From: Zelonia costaricensis
Lineage: Eukaryota > Euglenozoa > Kinetoplastea > Trypanosomatida > Trypanosomatidae
Direction of reading: 5' to 3'
DNA length: 28,320 bases
NCBI GenBank assembly: GCA_030849075.1
Contig: JASAOO010003201.1
Location: 1-28,320, forward strand
Numbering within the stretch: the stretch's first letter is position 1; each line of letters opens with the position of its first letter. Under the pieces are notes generated by a model, which saw nothing but the letters and a program-made list of their open reading frames with translations, did not search any database and was not told where the DNA came from. The translations under genes and the position numbers were made by a program. Shown here one piece after another: positions 1 to 9,495 of this stretch.

Positions 1-1136
1 TCGCCTCACGCAACCGCAGCTCCTTCTCCAGCACAATGCGCTTCGTCATCTGCGACACCGGGTACAGGAAGCCGAGCACCAGGATCAGCGGTACGAAGTT
101 CCCACCGTACGCAAGAAACTGCAAGTTCTTGTACGAGCGCGTCGGCGCCGGCAGCATCACCGTCTTCGCTGCGGGTGCGTCCGCCATGCCAGCCACGTCC
201 GCGAGGAAGTACCTGTACACGGTCTGTTGCAGCGTCGTGAAGCCCGAGAGGATGTACATCGACGCGCCGTCCTCCTTCACCCCACCGACGTAATACTTGA
301 CCAGGTTCGTTTTCGTCGTCGGCACCGCCGTTGCATTGAGCCGGATCGCCACGTCGAAGTTGTCGGCCGTGAGGCTGTTCACCTGCACGATGCCCCAGAT
401 CGGCGGCTCGTGCGACGTGCGCGCCTTCACCGTGCTTTCCGCCTCGTCCACCGTGCCGAAGATGCCGCCGTACACGTACGGGAAGTACACCGACACGGCC
501 CTGAAGTGGTCCACAAGGGCAGTCGTCGCGGCTGAGGCGGGTGCGAAGTACAGCGTGCCCGTTGAGAAGATCGCTGACTCAATCGTCTTATCGCCGACGG
601 AGCTCACTCCGGACCATTGGTAGAGAATCCTCCACACCCACTGCAGGATGATCATCTGGTCCAGCGAAGGCACCACGGTCGTGTTCAAAGGGATGTAGTA
701 GCGCAGCGCAGTGAACGTCTGCTGCGCCACACTCTGGACGACGCACAGACCTACCGGCGCACCCGCCAGGTTGTCGGAAGCGCAGAGCAGCGGTGGCGTG
801 ACGGCAAATTCGGTCAAGAAGACGCTGCACTCCGGGAAGGCGGCGATGCGCTTGCCGCCGGACAGCGTCGTGTTGTAGCACAGCATGCTCTCCGCCTGTG
901 CCATCAGCATCTCCGTCACCGACTCACCAGCCACGCTGAAGTAGTCATCCTGCTGATACGTCCTTCTGCTGATAATGAGCCAGAGAATGATAGAACCCAC
1001 CATGAAGATAATGGGGATGAGCAGCTCACACGCGAGGGCGATGGGCTCTCGAGACTGCAGAATCAGCATGCGCTTGATCGTCACGCCAAGCTGGAAGCAG
1101 AAGCCGCTGCGACGACTGTGTGCAGACGTCGGCGCA
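1..1136 (-). CDS. ABCA-family ABC transporter, N-terminal half (partial at both ends)
   Basis: The minus strand is open from the N at 1137 to the window edge, in the frame whose lowest codon is 2-4, giving about 378 codons. The order fits the first half of an ABCA exporter: a short cytosolic piece, a first membrane helix (just after MLILQSREPIALAC, near 1069-960), a large ectodomain of about 270 residues containing EMLMAQAESMLCYNTT, and a second hydrophobic block near 60-130. The last residues, VLEKELRLREA, match the conserved charged coupling segment that follows a membrane helix in ABCA proteins. No nucleotide-binding domain is inside the window; it would lie beyond base 1. ABCA proteins move lipids across membranes in an ATP-dependent way; the substrate cannot be told from sequence. 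The fragment starts abruptly at an assembly N, so its own N-terminus is missing, and it is a different paralogue from the fragment at 1138-1877. Confidence 0.85.
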
Positions 1137-1458
1137 NAAGAAGACGCTGCACTCCGGGAAGGCGGCGATGGGCGTGCCGCTGGACAGCGTCGTGTTGTAG
1201 CACAGCATGCTCTCTGCCTCTTCCATCAGCATCTCCGTCACCCACACACCGCCCTCACTGAAGTAGTCATCGCCCCAGTACCAGTTCTTGTTGATGATGA
1301 GCCAGAGTCCGATCGAGCCTATTACGAAGATGATGGGGATGAGCAGCTCACACGCGAGGGCGATGGGCTCTCGAGACTGCAGAATCAGCATGCGCTTGAT
1401 CGTCACGCCAAGCTGGAAGCAGAAGCCGCTGCGACGACTGCGTGCAGACGTCGGCGCA
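816..1458. repeat. Two-copy direct repeat, 322-bp period, ABCA coding sequence
   Basis: Bases 816-1136 align with 1138-1458 at a constant offset of 322. Both start AAGAAGACGCTGCACTCCGG and end CAGACGTCGGCGCA. The parts 1015-1136 and 1337-1458 differ at one base that I can see, whereas 846-1012 and 1168-1334 carry many clustered differences. The copies are therefore paralogues, or less likely alleles, rather than a duplicated read. Confidence 0.9.
1137..1137. other. Assembly gap (single N) between ABCA paralogues
   Basis: A lone N follows GGCGCA and precedes AAGAAGACG. The bases to its left (815-1136) and right (1138-1458) are two versions of the same ABCA segment, and the reading frame changes across it. 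It is best read as an unsized contig join rather than an ambiguous base. Confidence 0.85.
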
Positions 1459-1877
1459 CGCGAGCGACGCTGCGCAGCAACCGCATGCTCGTACACGTCG
1501 AAGTTAGCGCCAGGTGCGCGATCTGCAACGTCCACGTCGCTCTCGTGTGCCTCATCTGCAGCCCCGTCCTTGACACAGCCGGCACCGCTGCCGCCACTGT
1601 CGTCCATCTCCACCAGCTCCAGGCCATCGCAGATCGGCTCGTGCTGCGCGCTCATGTTCGACTCGCTGTGGTCGCGCGACGCGTTCTCGACCTCCTCGCG
1701 GTGCCGCATCGACGTGCCGCCCACGCCGCGCGTCGGCGGCGTCTTCGCCGTGGCTGCCGTGCTGAAGGCAGAGCCCCGGTAGTCCGCGTCGGCCCGCTCA
1801 GGGTCCATCACGTCCGGCAGCTCTGCGTAGCGCGAGGGCGTGGTCGACAGCGGGTTGGCTGCGGGCCTCGTCGTCAT
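1138..1877 (-). CDS. ABCA-family ABC transporter, N-terminal fragment (paralogue cut by a gap)
   Basis: This is the 5' end of a second ABCA gene. The first in-frame ATG is at 1877 (MTTRPAANPLSTTPSRYAEL); the open frame extends upstream to 1955, but only through a GTG. About 160 soluble N-terminal residues lead to SRRSGFCFQLGVTIKRMLIL and a first membrane helix (residues about 172-195, LLIPIIFVIGSIGLWLI), then the beginning of an ectodomain with EMLMEEAESMLCYNTT. The frame runs into the N at 1137 and would continue only as a frame-shifted repeat of itself, so the rest of the gene is absent from the assembly. The ectodomain start differs clearly from the fragment at 1-1136, while the helix-1 region is nearly identical. 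The likely role is an ATP-driven lipid exporter of the ABCA type; the ATPase domains are not present here. Confidence 0.85.
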
Positions 1878-2504
1878 GAAGGGTTGCCCACGCGGCGGGC
1901 AGGCAGGCGTGCGCGGGGAAGTGTCAGCTCCGCCGCAGTCAGCACGGTATGGCACAGGTTTCGCACGAGCACGCCGCGCGCCTTGACCTCAGCCACCACG
2001 AGCCGGCGAGTGCCGGTCCAACGCACAACGGCACAAGAAGCAAAAAAGAAAGAGGAGCGCAGGACCGCAGAAGAGCGGCGTAGCGCGGCGCACCGTGACA
2101 CCCGGTCCCCGTATCCAGCGAGAGGCAGTGCGGCAGCTGTCCTGCTGCAGACACCGAGCACCGGCCCCGGACTCGAGTGACACGGGCTCTGCGTGAGGCC
2201 ACGATGTCGACGCGCGCGCGCACACACTGCGGAAACGAACAGGCGTCAACGACGACACACAGCGAGGGGAAAGGGAGAAACGACGGAGAGCAAACACGGC
2301 AACGCCAGCGGCTCCACAAAACACAAAGCGGCCGCACCACACAGACGCAAAGAGAAACACGCAAGGGGGGAACGCACACGCTCTGAGGCTCCCGTAGCGG
2401 GGAAGGGGGAGGGTGGAGGTGTGATGAGTGCAACGCCACCGTGCACACTCCTGGAGTGCACTGGGGCTTCAGGCAAAGAAGAAAAAAAGAAGTGAGTCAG
2501 GTGG

Positions 2505-2521
2505 CACACACACACACACAA
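2505..2521. repeat. (CA)n microsatellite
   Basis: Uninterrupted CA dinucleotides follow GTGG and precede AGAAGG, within the SKP1-ABCA intergenic region. Confidence 0.9.
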
Positions 2522-4372
2522 GAAGGAAGAACTGTGTGCAAACCACGTCTCGCCTCGGCTGATACGTAGCGAGTTGGCGTGTCAGCCGGTTCCGAACCCT
2601 TCGAGGGAGATGTCGTGGGACACCAAGCAAGCCGCAGGAAAAAAGCAAAGGTGAAGAAAGAGCAAGAGAGCGTCTGGGAGACGGTGGGGTAGGAAAGCTG
2701 CAGGATGAACTCGACTCTACGAACGGCAAAGACCGTGACGTACGGCAAACGTCTGAAAGCGCCTTGTGAGAGGGGGCCGCTCGCGCACACGTAAGGGCTG
2801 CGCCGCAGTGTGATGTACCTTGAACCAAGAGGTGGTCCCTAAGAACGACCAGAGCAGCAACAAGAGCAGCGGTGCACAGCGCCTCGCACTCAGGCGGTGC
2901 TCGAGTTTCCTGGCCGGGACTCAGAATTGGTAGAGGTGGGGATCGAGGGCACGACCGCGACGGCAGACACGTTCGCGATTTGAGCAAGTTGAACAGACTC
3001 GCCGAAAGACAGGACACAACGCGAGAAAGAAACGAAAGTGGTGAGGGGCGGAGACGGAGTGCCGCGGTTCACACACGGGGGCCACTGGTGCAGAAAAGGG
3101 AAGGAAGGGGAAGTGCGGCCGGCACCGCGAAGGTCAAGTAGAGGAGAAGGGAAGGAGGGCGGCAGCAGCAGCGGCGCAAAGAGCAGAGAATACAAATCTG
3201 CAGCCGCGTCGTGGACACACCGGGGTCACTTGCACGCGTCCGCTACTCACGCGATGGAAACGACGAACGGCAAACACGGACACACAATCAACCAAAAAGC
3301 GCTGCGTGCCTGACCGGGAGGGGAAGTCGGCGGTGAACGCGTTGGGCGAGAATGGCCCGCAGGCACACACAACGCAGCGAGCGAGAAGAAAGAATGCGGA
3401 GGGGGGACTCGGATCGAGAAGGAGAACACGCAGCACTGATCAGCTAAGCACGCCCGTTGCGCGGAAACGCCTTTTTTAAATAGGTTTGCAGAGTACGGCG
3501 AGGGGATGATGAAGGAGCGGGTGGGGGGGGGGGGCGGTGAACGGGCTGGAGACGGAAGCACGCAGTGGTGTCGTGTGCTACGAGGGCAAGGATGGAGGGG
3601 AGGTGGCGAAGCACGGGGAAGAAAGAAAAAGTAGTCAACAAGGAAAAATGGGAAACGGAAGAGGTCGGTCACTTGAATCTGGAGGAACCTCGAGGAAGGT
3701 GAGGGGAGGGGGAAGGGGGGTACAACAGCGATGTGCGTGGCACGATCAAAGCAAGAAGTAGAAAGACAGTGAAAACTCCGGGGAGAGTGAAAGCGAAAAG
3801 GTTGGAACGACAACGTACGACGTTGGCGAGAAATCAATAGCCGATCTCCGCTGAGAGAAGCTGCAAGACACACACACACTTTCACCTATGCACCGGCACG
3901 CACGAGCACACACAAACACACAAAGATGGATGCACACACGCACGCGCACTGAAGGGCAGAAGCACAAGAAGAAAAAAACAGAAAGCGGCGTGTGAACAAG
4001 GCAGAGACAAAAGGGAAAAAAGGAAGAGCGGGAGCGGGTCTACTGTGTTCGGCGAAGGTGCACCGCACGAAGCGCTCTCTGGTCTGGACTGGCAACTTGT
4101 CGCCGCTGCCGCTTACACAGGTTTCAGCTCGGTATACGGGGGGTGGGACGAGGTTGTGTCTGTGTGAGAGAACAACACGGGAGTGTGGGGGTGAGGCGGA
4201 CAGGGAAGGGAGAGGAGAGGACGGCGGGGACACTCAGTATGCGGAGACACGGCAGAGCTGCAGGGAGGACGTAGACCAAAAAAGCAAAGAGAAGACGAAG
4301 AGTGAGTTGCGTAGGGACGACGGAGCGAGGCAATGACGCACTGCAGGGGGGGGGGGGGAAGTCAACGAGACG

Positions 4373-4373
4373 N
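4373..4373. other. Assembly gap (single N) at a poly-G contig join
   Basis: The sequence poly-G then AAGTCAACGAG occurs just before the N (about 4347-4370) and again just after it (4374-4392). This is the signature of two contig ends that overlap but were not merged. The true sequence probably has one copy. Confidence 0.75.
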
Positions 4374-4743
4374 GGGGGGGGAAGTCAACGAGCCGCCAAG
4401 AACGGTGGAAAATAAAAACCAGAAAGAAAATATGTGCGCCGAAGCGTTGTCGTGCGTGTGCTCGATCTCTTGTTTGCGAACCAGCAGGCGGAAAAGCGTT
4501 TGCTGCGTGTTTCTGTGCTTGCGGCGCTCAAATCACGTGTACTTCCCTTTACGACGCGGTAGTGGAGATGTGGGCGGGGGGCTGGCAAGCGTGGTCAGTG
4601 AAGGTGGGGCGAGGTGGGAGCTGGTGTGGGACGTAGAGGACGGAAAATCTGCGAAGCCGCGAAGCAGTTGGACACGCCGCCACGGCGACGACAGGGGCAG
4701 CCATAGAAAGAAAAGCGGGGTGTGACGCAGGACGGACAGTGAA

Positions 4744-4765
4744 GGGGGGCGGGGCGGGGCGGGGC
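4744..4765 (+). other. GGGGC tandem tract, potential G-quadruplex on the non-transcribed strand
   Basis: Six G, C, then three GGGGC units in a row. This satisfies the four-G-run, one-base-loop pattern of a very stable quadruplex on the plus strand. On the transcript it would read as C-rich, so any effect would be at DNA level. Confidence 0.6.
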
Positions 4766-5530
4766 AGAGTAAGGTTTACACATTGGGAATGCAACGGGTC
4801 CAGCTGGGCTGGCAGACGGCGTCGCAGGCCGCGCGGGCACGGGCCTGGGGGAAGGGACAGGGCGCGCCTTCCGTGCCCTTCGCACTCCGGGACGGGGCAA
4901 GCAAACCGCGGGCATCCGCCCAGGGTAGTCTTCATAGTGGTCGGCACGTCAGTGTTTGGTTGTGGTTGCTGTTTAAAACAGGACGAAGAACAAGAAGAAA
5001 ACAGAAGGAAAAATGGTGGTCGAAGAAGAAGAGAGCTTGTCTTCAGAACGCCAAGACCACCCACCTGCCTCGGCAGCGGAGTGTGGACGGTGATGTGTGT
5101 GTGGGTGGGGGGGGGGTGCACCTGTTGCCGTGTACGCGGTGCCCTCTCCATCTCAGCGCGTCTCGGACGCCGTGGCGCTCGATCGTACATGTGCCATGCG
5201 GGCGGGCGCGGGCGGGACGGCAGCGCCTTCCGTTTGCCCACTCTTTCCCTCTCCTCCCGTTCACCGCATCGACCGCTCTCTGACGTGCGTGTCCACCCCC
5301 TCCGTGCGCTTTCTCGCAACAGAGTGAGTGCCACGGCAACGGTGCTGGCGTTGCGTGTCCGTCTACGGGCGCGTGTAAGTGTGCATGGTGGAATGTGTGC
5401 AGGGTGTCATGAGGTGAGAAAACGAACGCCTGCGCACGGCTTCACCGCATGTGTACATCGGCTCCACTGCTGCTCGCCTCGCCCCGAGAGCAGCGGAAGC
5501 ACAACACTGCACACAAGTACACACACACTC

Positions 5531-5557
5531 ACACACACACACACACACACACACACA
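5531..5557. repeat. (AC)n microsatellite
   Basis: An uninterrupted AC dinucleotide tract follows a shorter ACACACACTC stretch, in the SKP1-ABCA intergenic region. Confidence 0.9.
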
Positions 5558-7371
5558 ACACTCAGTGGGGCGGACAGCGGCAAGGCGCCGATGTCAGCAA
5601 GAGACACGAGCCCTGAAAATCCTCACCGCACGCACGCCTGTTGCACAAGAGACAAAACAGATAAAGACGAGTGCGCAACAACGTTAGCGAGGGGTGGGGT
5701 GAGGGGGGGGGCGGGGGATGATCGTGGACAGCACGCACGTCCGGTCGACATCAACGGGCCACGCCAAAGAGGACGAGGTGCGCACGTAACACCAACGGTC
5801 AGGAAGTGGCGAACGAGAAGAGAGGGCACAAGGGGAAGAGGGGGGGAGAGAACGCAAGACAACAGCGCAGAGGGTACACCAGAACTGCATCTTGCAACCC
5901 ACACACGATGCGTGTCGCCATATTTGGCATCGCGAGAAGCAAGAGGTCCCCCAGCACCTCCAACGGACCTTTGCTCTCGCTCGCGCTATCTCGCGTTCCG
6001 CTGACCCATGAACATCGCAACCAGAAAGCGAGCACACTGCAGTGCACGGCTACCATACACACAGACACACACACACGCTGTTGCGGGGCCGGTGTAGACG
6101 TGGGTTAGAAGGTGGAGCTATGCGAAAAACTAAAATGGCCGCGAGGGTAAACCAACGTGGGATGGGGGAAGTCGTGAAAACGAAAAACGAACATCACAAG
6201 CACAAGAAGGGGGAGAGGCGGCGCTCGATGTGGGACGCCGACCATTACGGCCCTCAGGAAGAGAGTCACCATCTGCCCGCGTCCTTGTATGCGGCAAGAA
6301 CACCAACGCCCACGCACAGCGTGCACACCGGTCAAGTCAAAAGCACACCCACACTCACGCACACCACGACAGGCGCACACAAACACGAACGCAAACGAAG
6401 CACACCGCACACACGCACGTCTCCAAAAGGAAAGAAAGGGGGAGAAACGCACGCACGCAGACAACCGCAAGCAAGCGCCTTCGTCTCCGAGTGCAAATCG
6501 TCGGGAAACAGAAATGGGAGAGGGACGGCGAGAAGGCGCGTGGCCAGGCAAACAGCGAGTCGAAAGCAAGTCTAAGAGCACCTCTCAATGCCGAACACGC
6601 CAGACGCGCACGTGCACGCGCGCGCAGCGGCCACAGATGTCAAGATGGGCGAAGGGGGGCGGGAGAAGGGGATGAGAAGGGATGGGGGGAGGAACTTCAT
6701 CCGGTGACAGCTGCCCAACCTTCAACACACTCGTCTCTTCTGCCGAAACAGGTCGAACAGCGCGGCAGGCACGACTGGGGGTGCTCAGACAATCCCGGCG
6801 AAGCAGGAAAGGGGTGAGTGTGACTCAACGGAAAACATGAAACAACAACTTACACACGCACACACAAACACGAAGAACACGACACGACAACACCACAACA
6901 CGAACACAAGCACACAAGACACGCACTCGCCCAGACAACAGCGAAGCAAAGAAGTGCCACAGTGCAGCAGTCACAGGCACAAGGCACTGTCACCACGAAG
7001 GCGAGCAGCGGGAGCCGTCACGAGTTGGGGAGGCCAAAACGCGTCGCGCAACGACCAGAAGAGAGCGGCAGAGGAGGCGCACCGCGTGTGTGTGTGGGTG
7101 CTTGGGTTTGTGTTTTTGGGTCGTGACGAGTACAACCACCTTTCGCACCCTCCGCACCAACGTCCACACGGGCCCTTCAGCAACGCTAGAAGTCCAGTGA
7201 TGGCACACACACACAGACACACACGCCGGCGTCTTGTGCTTCCCTCTTTCTGTGGCGGCGGCTGCCCCTGTGGTGGTCATGACGCGTGCGCCAGAGTGCA
7301 TGAGACGGCACAAAAAAACCGCGAGCAAGTGTGAAGGGAAGAGTGAGGGCTGCGCGCTGCAACTATTGCTT

Positions 7372-7923
7372 CTACGACTCCTCGCACCAGCGGTTCTCCT
7401 CGCGGATCTTCTCCTCCTCCTCCGGCGTGAAGTCGTTCTCGATGTTGAACAGCTCGCGGATCTGCTCCGCCGTCTTGCCGCGGATCATGCTAGCCACGCA
7501 CGCGCAGGTCAAGTCGAGCAGGTCGCGCACGTTCAGGAAGTTGGCGGCCATGATGACATCGATCAGGACCTCGTGCTGCTTCTCGTCGTGGTTCTTGAGG
7601 AGCTGGTTGAAGAGGAAGTTGCTGTCCCACTCGCACACGAGCGAGTCGATCGTAGTCTTGAGCGGCTTCTCGATGGGCTGGGCAGGGTTGCCGCAGTGGT
7701 ACTCCATGTACTCGAGCACGAGCCGCAGGGTCTGCCCCGAGACGTTCGGGATGGGGATGATGGCCTCGTTGCCTTCCTGGTCGTCCAGCATGTCCTTGAG
7801 CAGCCCGGACATCTTAGCCGACTCCCGCGACACCTTGAACTCTACCGGCGGGTGGTCATTGCTCTGCAGCACGCAGTACTCCGTGAAGTCCACGTCATCT
7901 CCGTTGGCAATCTCCACCGGCAT
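7372..7923 (-). CDS. SKP1: SKP1 (S-phase kinase-associated protein 1), SCF ubiquitin ligase adaptor
   Basis: A 183-residue protein from an ATG at 7923 to TAG at 7372. SKP1 joins cullin-1 to F-box proteins in SCF E3 ligases, selecting substrates for ubiquitination in cytosol and nucleus. The N-terminal BTB/POZ part covers residues about 12-140 (MSGLLKDMLDD, then IPIPNVSGQTLRLVLEYMEY) and includes the signature LIDVIMAANFLNVRDLLDLTC at 120-140. The C-terminal F-box-binding segment, GKTAEQIRELFNIENDFTPE then EENRWCEES, is almost the animal and yeast sequence. Length is slightly above the usual 160 or so residues because of small insertions near 45-55 and 78-90. It lies between the TMEM184-like gene upstream and the ABCA genes downstream, with no functional link to either. 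Identification is secure. Confidence 0.96.
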   Translation of the reverse strand: MPVEIANGDDVDFTEYCVLQSNDHPPVEFKVSRESAKMSGLLKDMLDDQEGNEAIIPIPNVSGQTLRLVLEYMEYHCGNPAQPIEKPLKTTIDSLVCEWDSNFLFNQLLKNHDEKQHEVLIDVIMAANFLNVRDLLDLTCACVASMIRGKTAEQIRELFNIENDFTPEEEEKIREENRWCEES

Positions 7924-9495
7924 CCCGGCGCGTCAGAGCGGCCCCTCTGCGTGTACGGCGTTTAACAGTGTGACAGAGGGTGTGTGGGGGAGGGAGGGAG
8001 ACCCGGTGAGGAGTGGAAGCTTGAGGTGACCGTGTGGAGGGGGGGGGGGCGTCGGCTAAACCGCCGTGAGCAAGCGCGGTCCACGCAACTTGCGACACAT
8101 GCGATGCCTAACAGCACACACTTCAAACGCACACAAACACACGCGCGTACACAGACACCCTCTCCTGCTCTCCCGTCGTTCTTCGTCGCCGTTCCGTCTC
8201 TCAGCGCGGGCACCCGTCAACGCTGTTGCGGCTTTCGACGGTGCCGTCTTCTCTGCGCCAAGGCGACGGCACGCGCACGACGAGGAGCAGACACAGGGAG
8301 AAGGAAGGCGGGGATACGACGAACGGAAGGAGGGGGGGGGAGGAGACACACTAAAACAAAGGGAAAAAAAAGGTGCGTAAACAAGGGCTGCAGGGATGCG
8401 CACGTGTGCGCCCGTGTTGTGTGGTCGGAGGCGGCAAGACAGAAAAGGGGACGAGAGAAGCGTGAGTGAGTGAGTGGGGGAGGAGGAGGGAAGGGGGCGG
8501 GTGTGCGCTGCAGTACAAGCGCGCCATACAGCGCTGCACGGCCTTGCTTCCGCGTGGGAACGCCACTGGCGTGCTCGAAGTGCACCAGTTTCGCAGGAAG
8601 GCACTTTTTCTCGTGCCACACACACACCGTCTGCGAAGGAGACCGCCTGAGCAAGCTCTCCCCATCCGTGGCGCCGTGGACGACCAACTTCGGGCCACCT
8701 CACGGCTCCTTGCGTGAGCTTGTGCTCCTCTCGTCTGCTTGTACGCTCCTTTTTCTTCAGGATGGACTGGAGGACCACCAAACGCTTTAGCTCCACACAA
8801 GCGAGGCGGAAACAAGCGCAAGGAGCGCGAACAAGCATGGACCCAGGCCCAGCCAAGAGGGGGAAGGCGGAGACGCGACGCACGCAAACCAGACGCTCAC
8901 ACACCCCACCCACGCATCTTCGCAGGTGAAGGCAAGAATTCTACACACGGGGGGAAGGGGGAAGAGCACAACAGTCCCTCTGCCTCGCCTCTTTGCTCTT
9001 GCCCCCTCCTTCTCTCCGATCGGCGATCCCACAGGAGAGTCGACTGTGTGCTGGTGGCGGCTGCGACTCTCACACGCACGGCGCCACACCGGTGCTGCCC
9101 CCGTGAGCGGCAGGTGAACGCAACGTAAACAACAAGAAACAACAAGAAAGAAGAAAAAAAAACAAAAGAAGCACCACGACGACAACTCGGAGTTTCCAAC
9201 TCAACGCGCCGCACTGCGATAACGAGGGCAAAGGGCGGGAAGGGGAAGAGAAAGGTCGGGTGTCAGAAGAAGCGTGCACCCCACCCCCCCCTCCACCCCC
9301 CGGCGTCTGCTCGCTCCCTCTTCCATTCCACAACACGAGTGCGCCGCTACCCAGCGCAAGGCTGGTGGCTGGGTGCAAGAGAGGCACCCCTGGCAGGCGA
9401 TGCGGCAGTGAGAGCGCGGGAGGGTCAGAGGAAGAGTGCGGCGCGTCGCCCCTTTGCTTCCCACGAGCGGCACCCGCGCATCCCCACCGCTCCGC
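7924..9495. other. Intergenic region between the TMEM184-like gene and SKP1
   Basis: About 1.57 kb holding the 3'UTR of the upstream gene and the SKP1 leader. It has homopurine runs on the plus strand and short CA tracts. A 285-codon minus-strand frame (8056-8913) is open, but its translation has no domain-like character and I do not call it. No RNA gene was seen. Confidence 0.6.
7947..8010 (-). promoter_or_regulatory. Probable spliced-leader acceptor and pyrimidine tract for SKP1
   Basis: Upstream of the SKP1 ATG the coding strand carries a C/T-rich run (CTCCCTCCCTCCCCCACAC), and the first AG after it is at 7948-7947 (CACGCAG). Use of this site would leave a 5'UTR of about 23 bases. The assignment follows the usual first-AG rule of trypanosomatid trans-splicing and is inferred. 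Confidence 0.5.

Larger units (their letters stand above)
1878..7371. other. Long intergenic region: SKP1 3'UTR plus ABCA 5'UTR, no credible gene
   Basis: About 5.5 kb with no open frame that resembles a protein. Open frames on both strands translate to low-complexity Arg/Thr/His-rich or Ser/Pro/Phe-rich strings typical of simple-sequence DNA. The plus strand is strongly purine-rich over long stretches (for example 2260-2480, 3000-3180, 3530-3800 and 4170-4330), so the transcribed strand is pyrimidine-rich. It contains (CA)n tracts, long G runs and the N at 4373. It should hold the SKP1 poly(A) site and the ABCA spliced-leader acceptor, but I cannot place either with confidence. Confidence 0.7.

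Noticed and set aside
1..1877. A single intact ABCA gene across the left edge
   Set aside because: The frame differs on the two sides of N1137 and the flanks are repeated at a 322-bp offset, so the two parts do not form one continuous gene.
4739..6004. Plus-strand open frame of 421 codons in the long spacer
   Set aside because: It is on the strand opposite to all other genes, its translation is low-complexity with a His-Thr run from the AC microsatellite, and no motif is recognisable.
8056..8913. Minus-strand open frame of 285 codons upstream of SKP1
   Set aside because: Cys/Arg/Ser-rich translation with no hydrophobic core or motif, and the SKP1 leader needs part of this space. I cannot support it as a gene.
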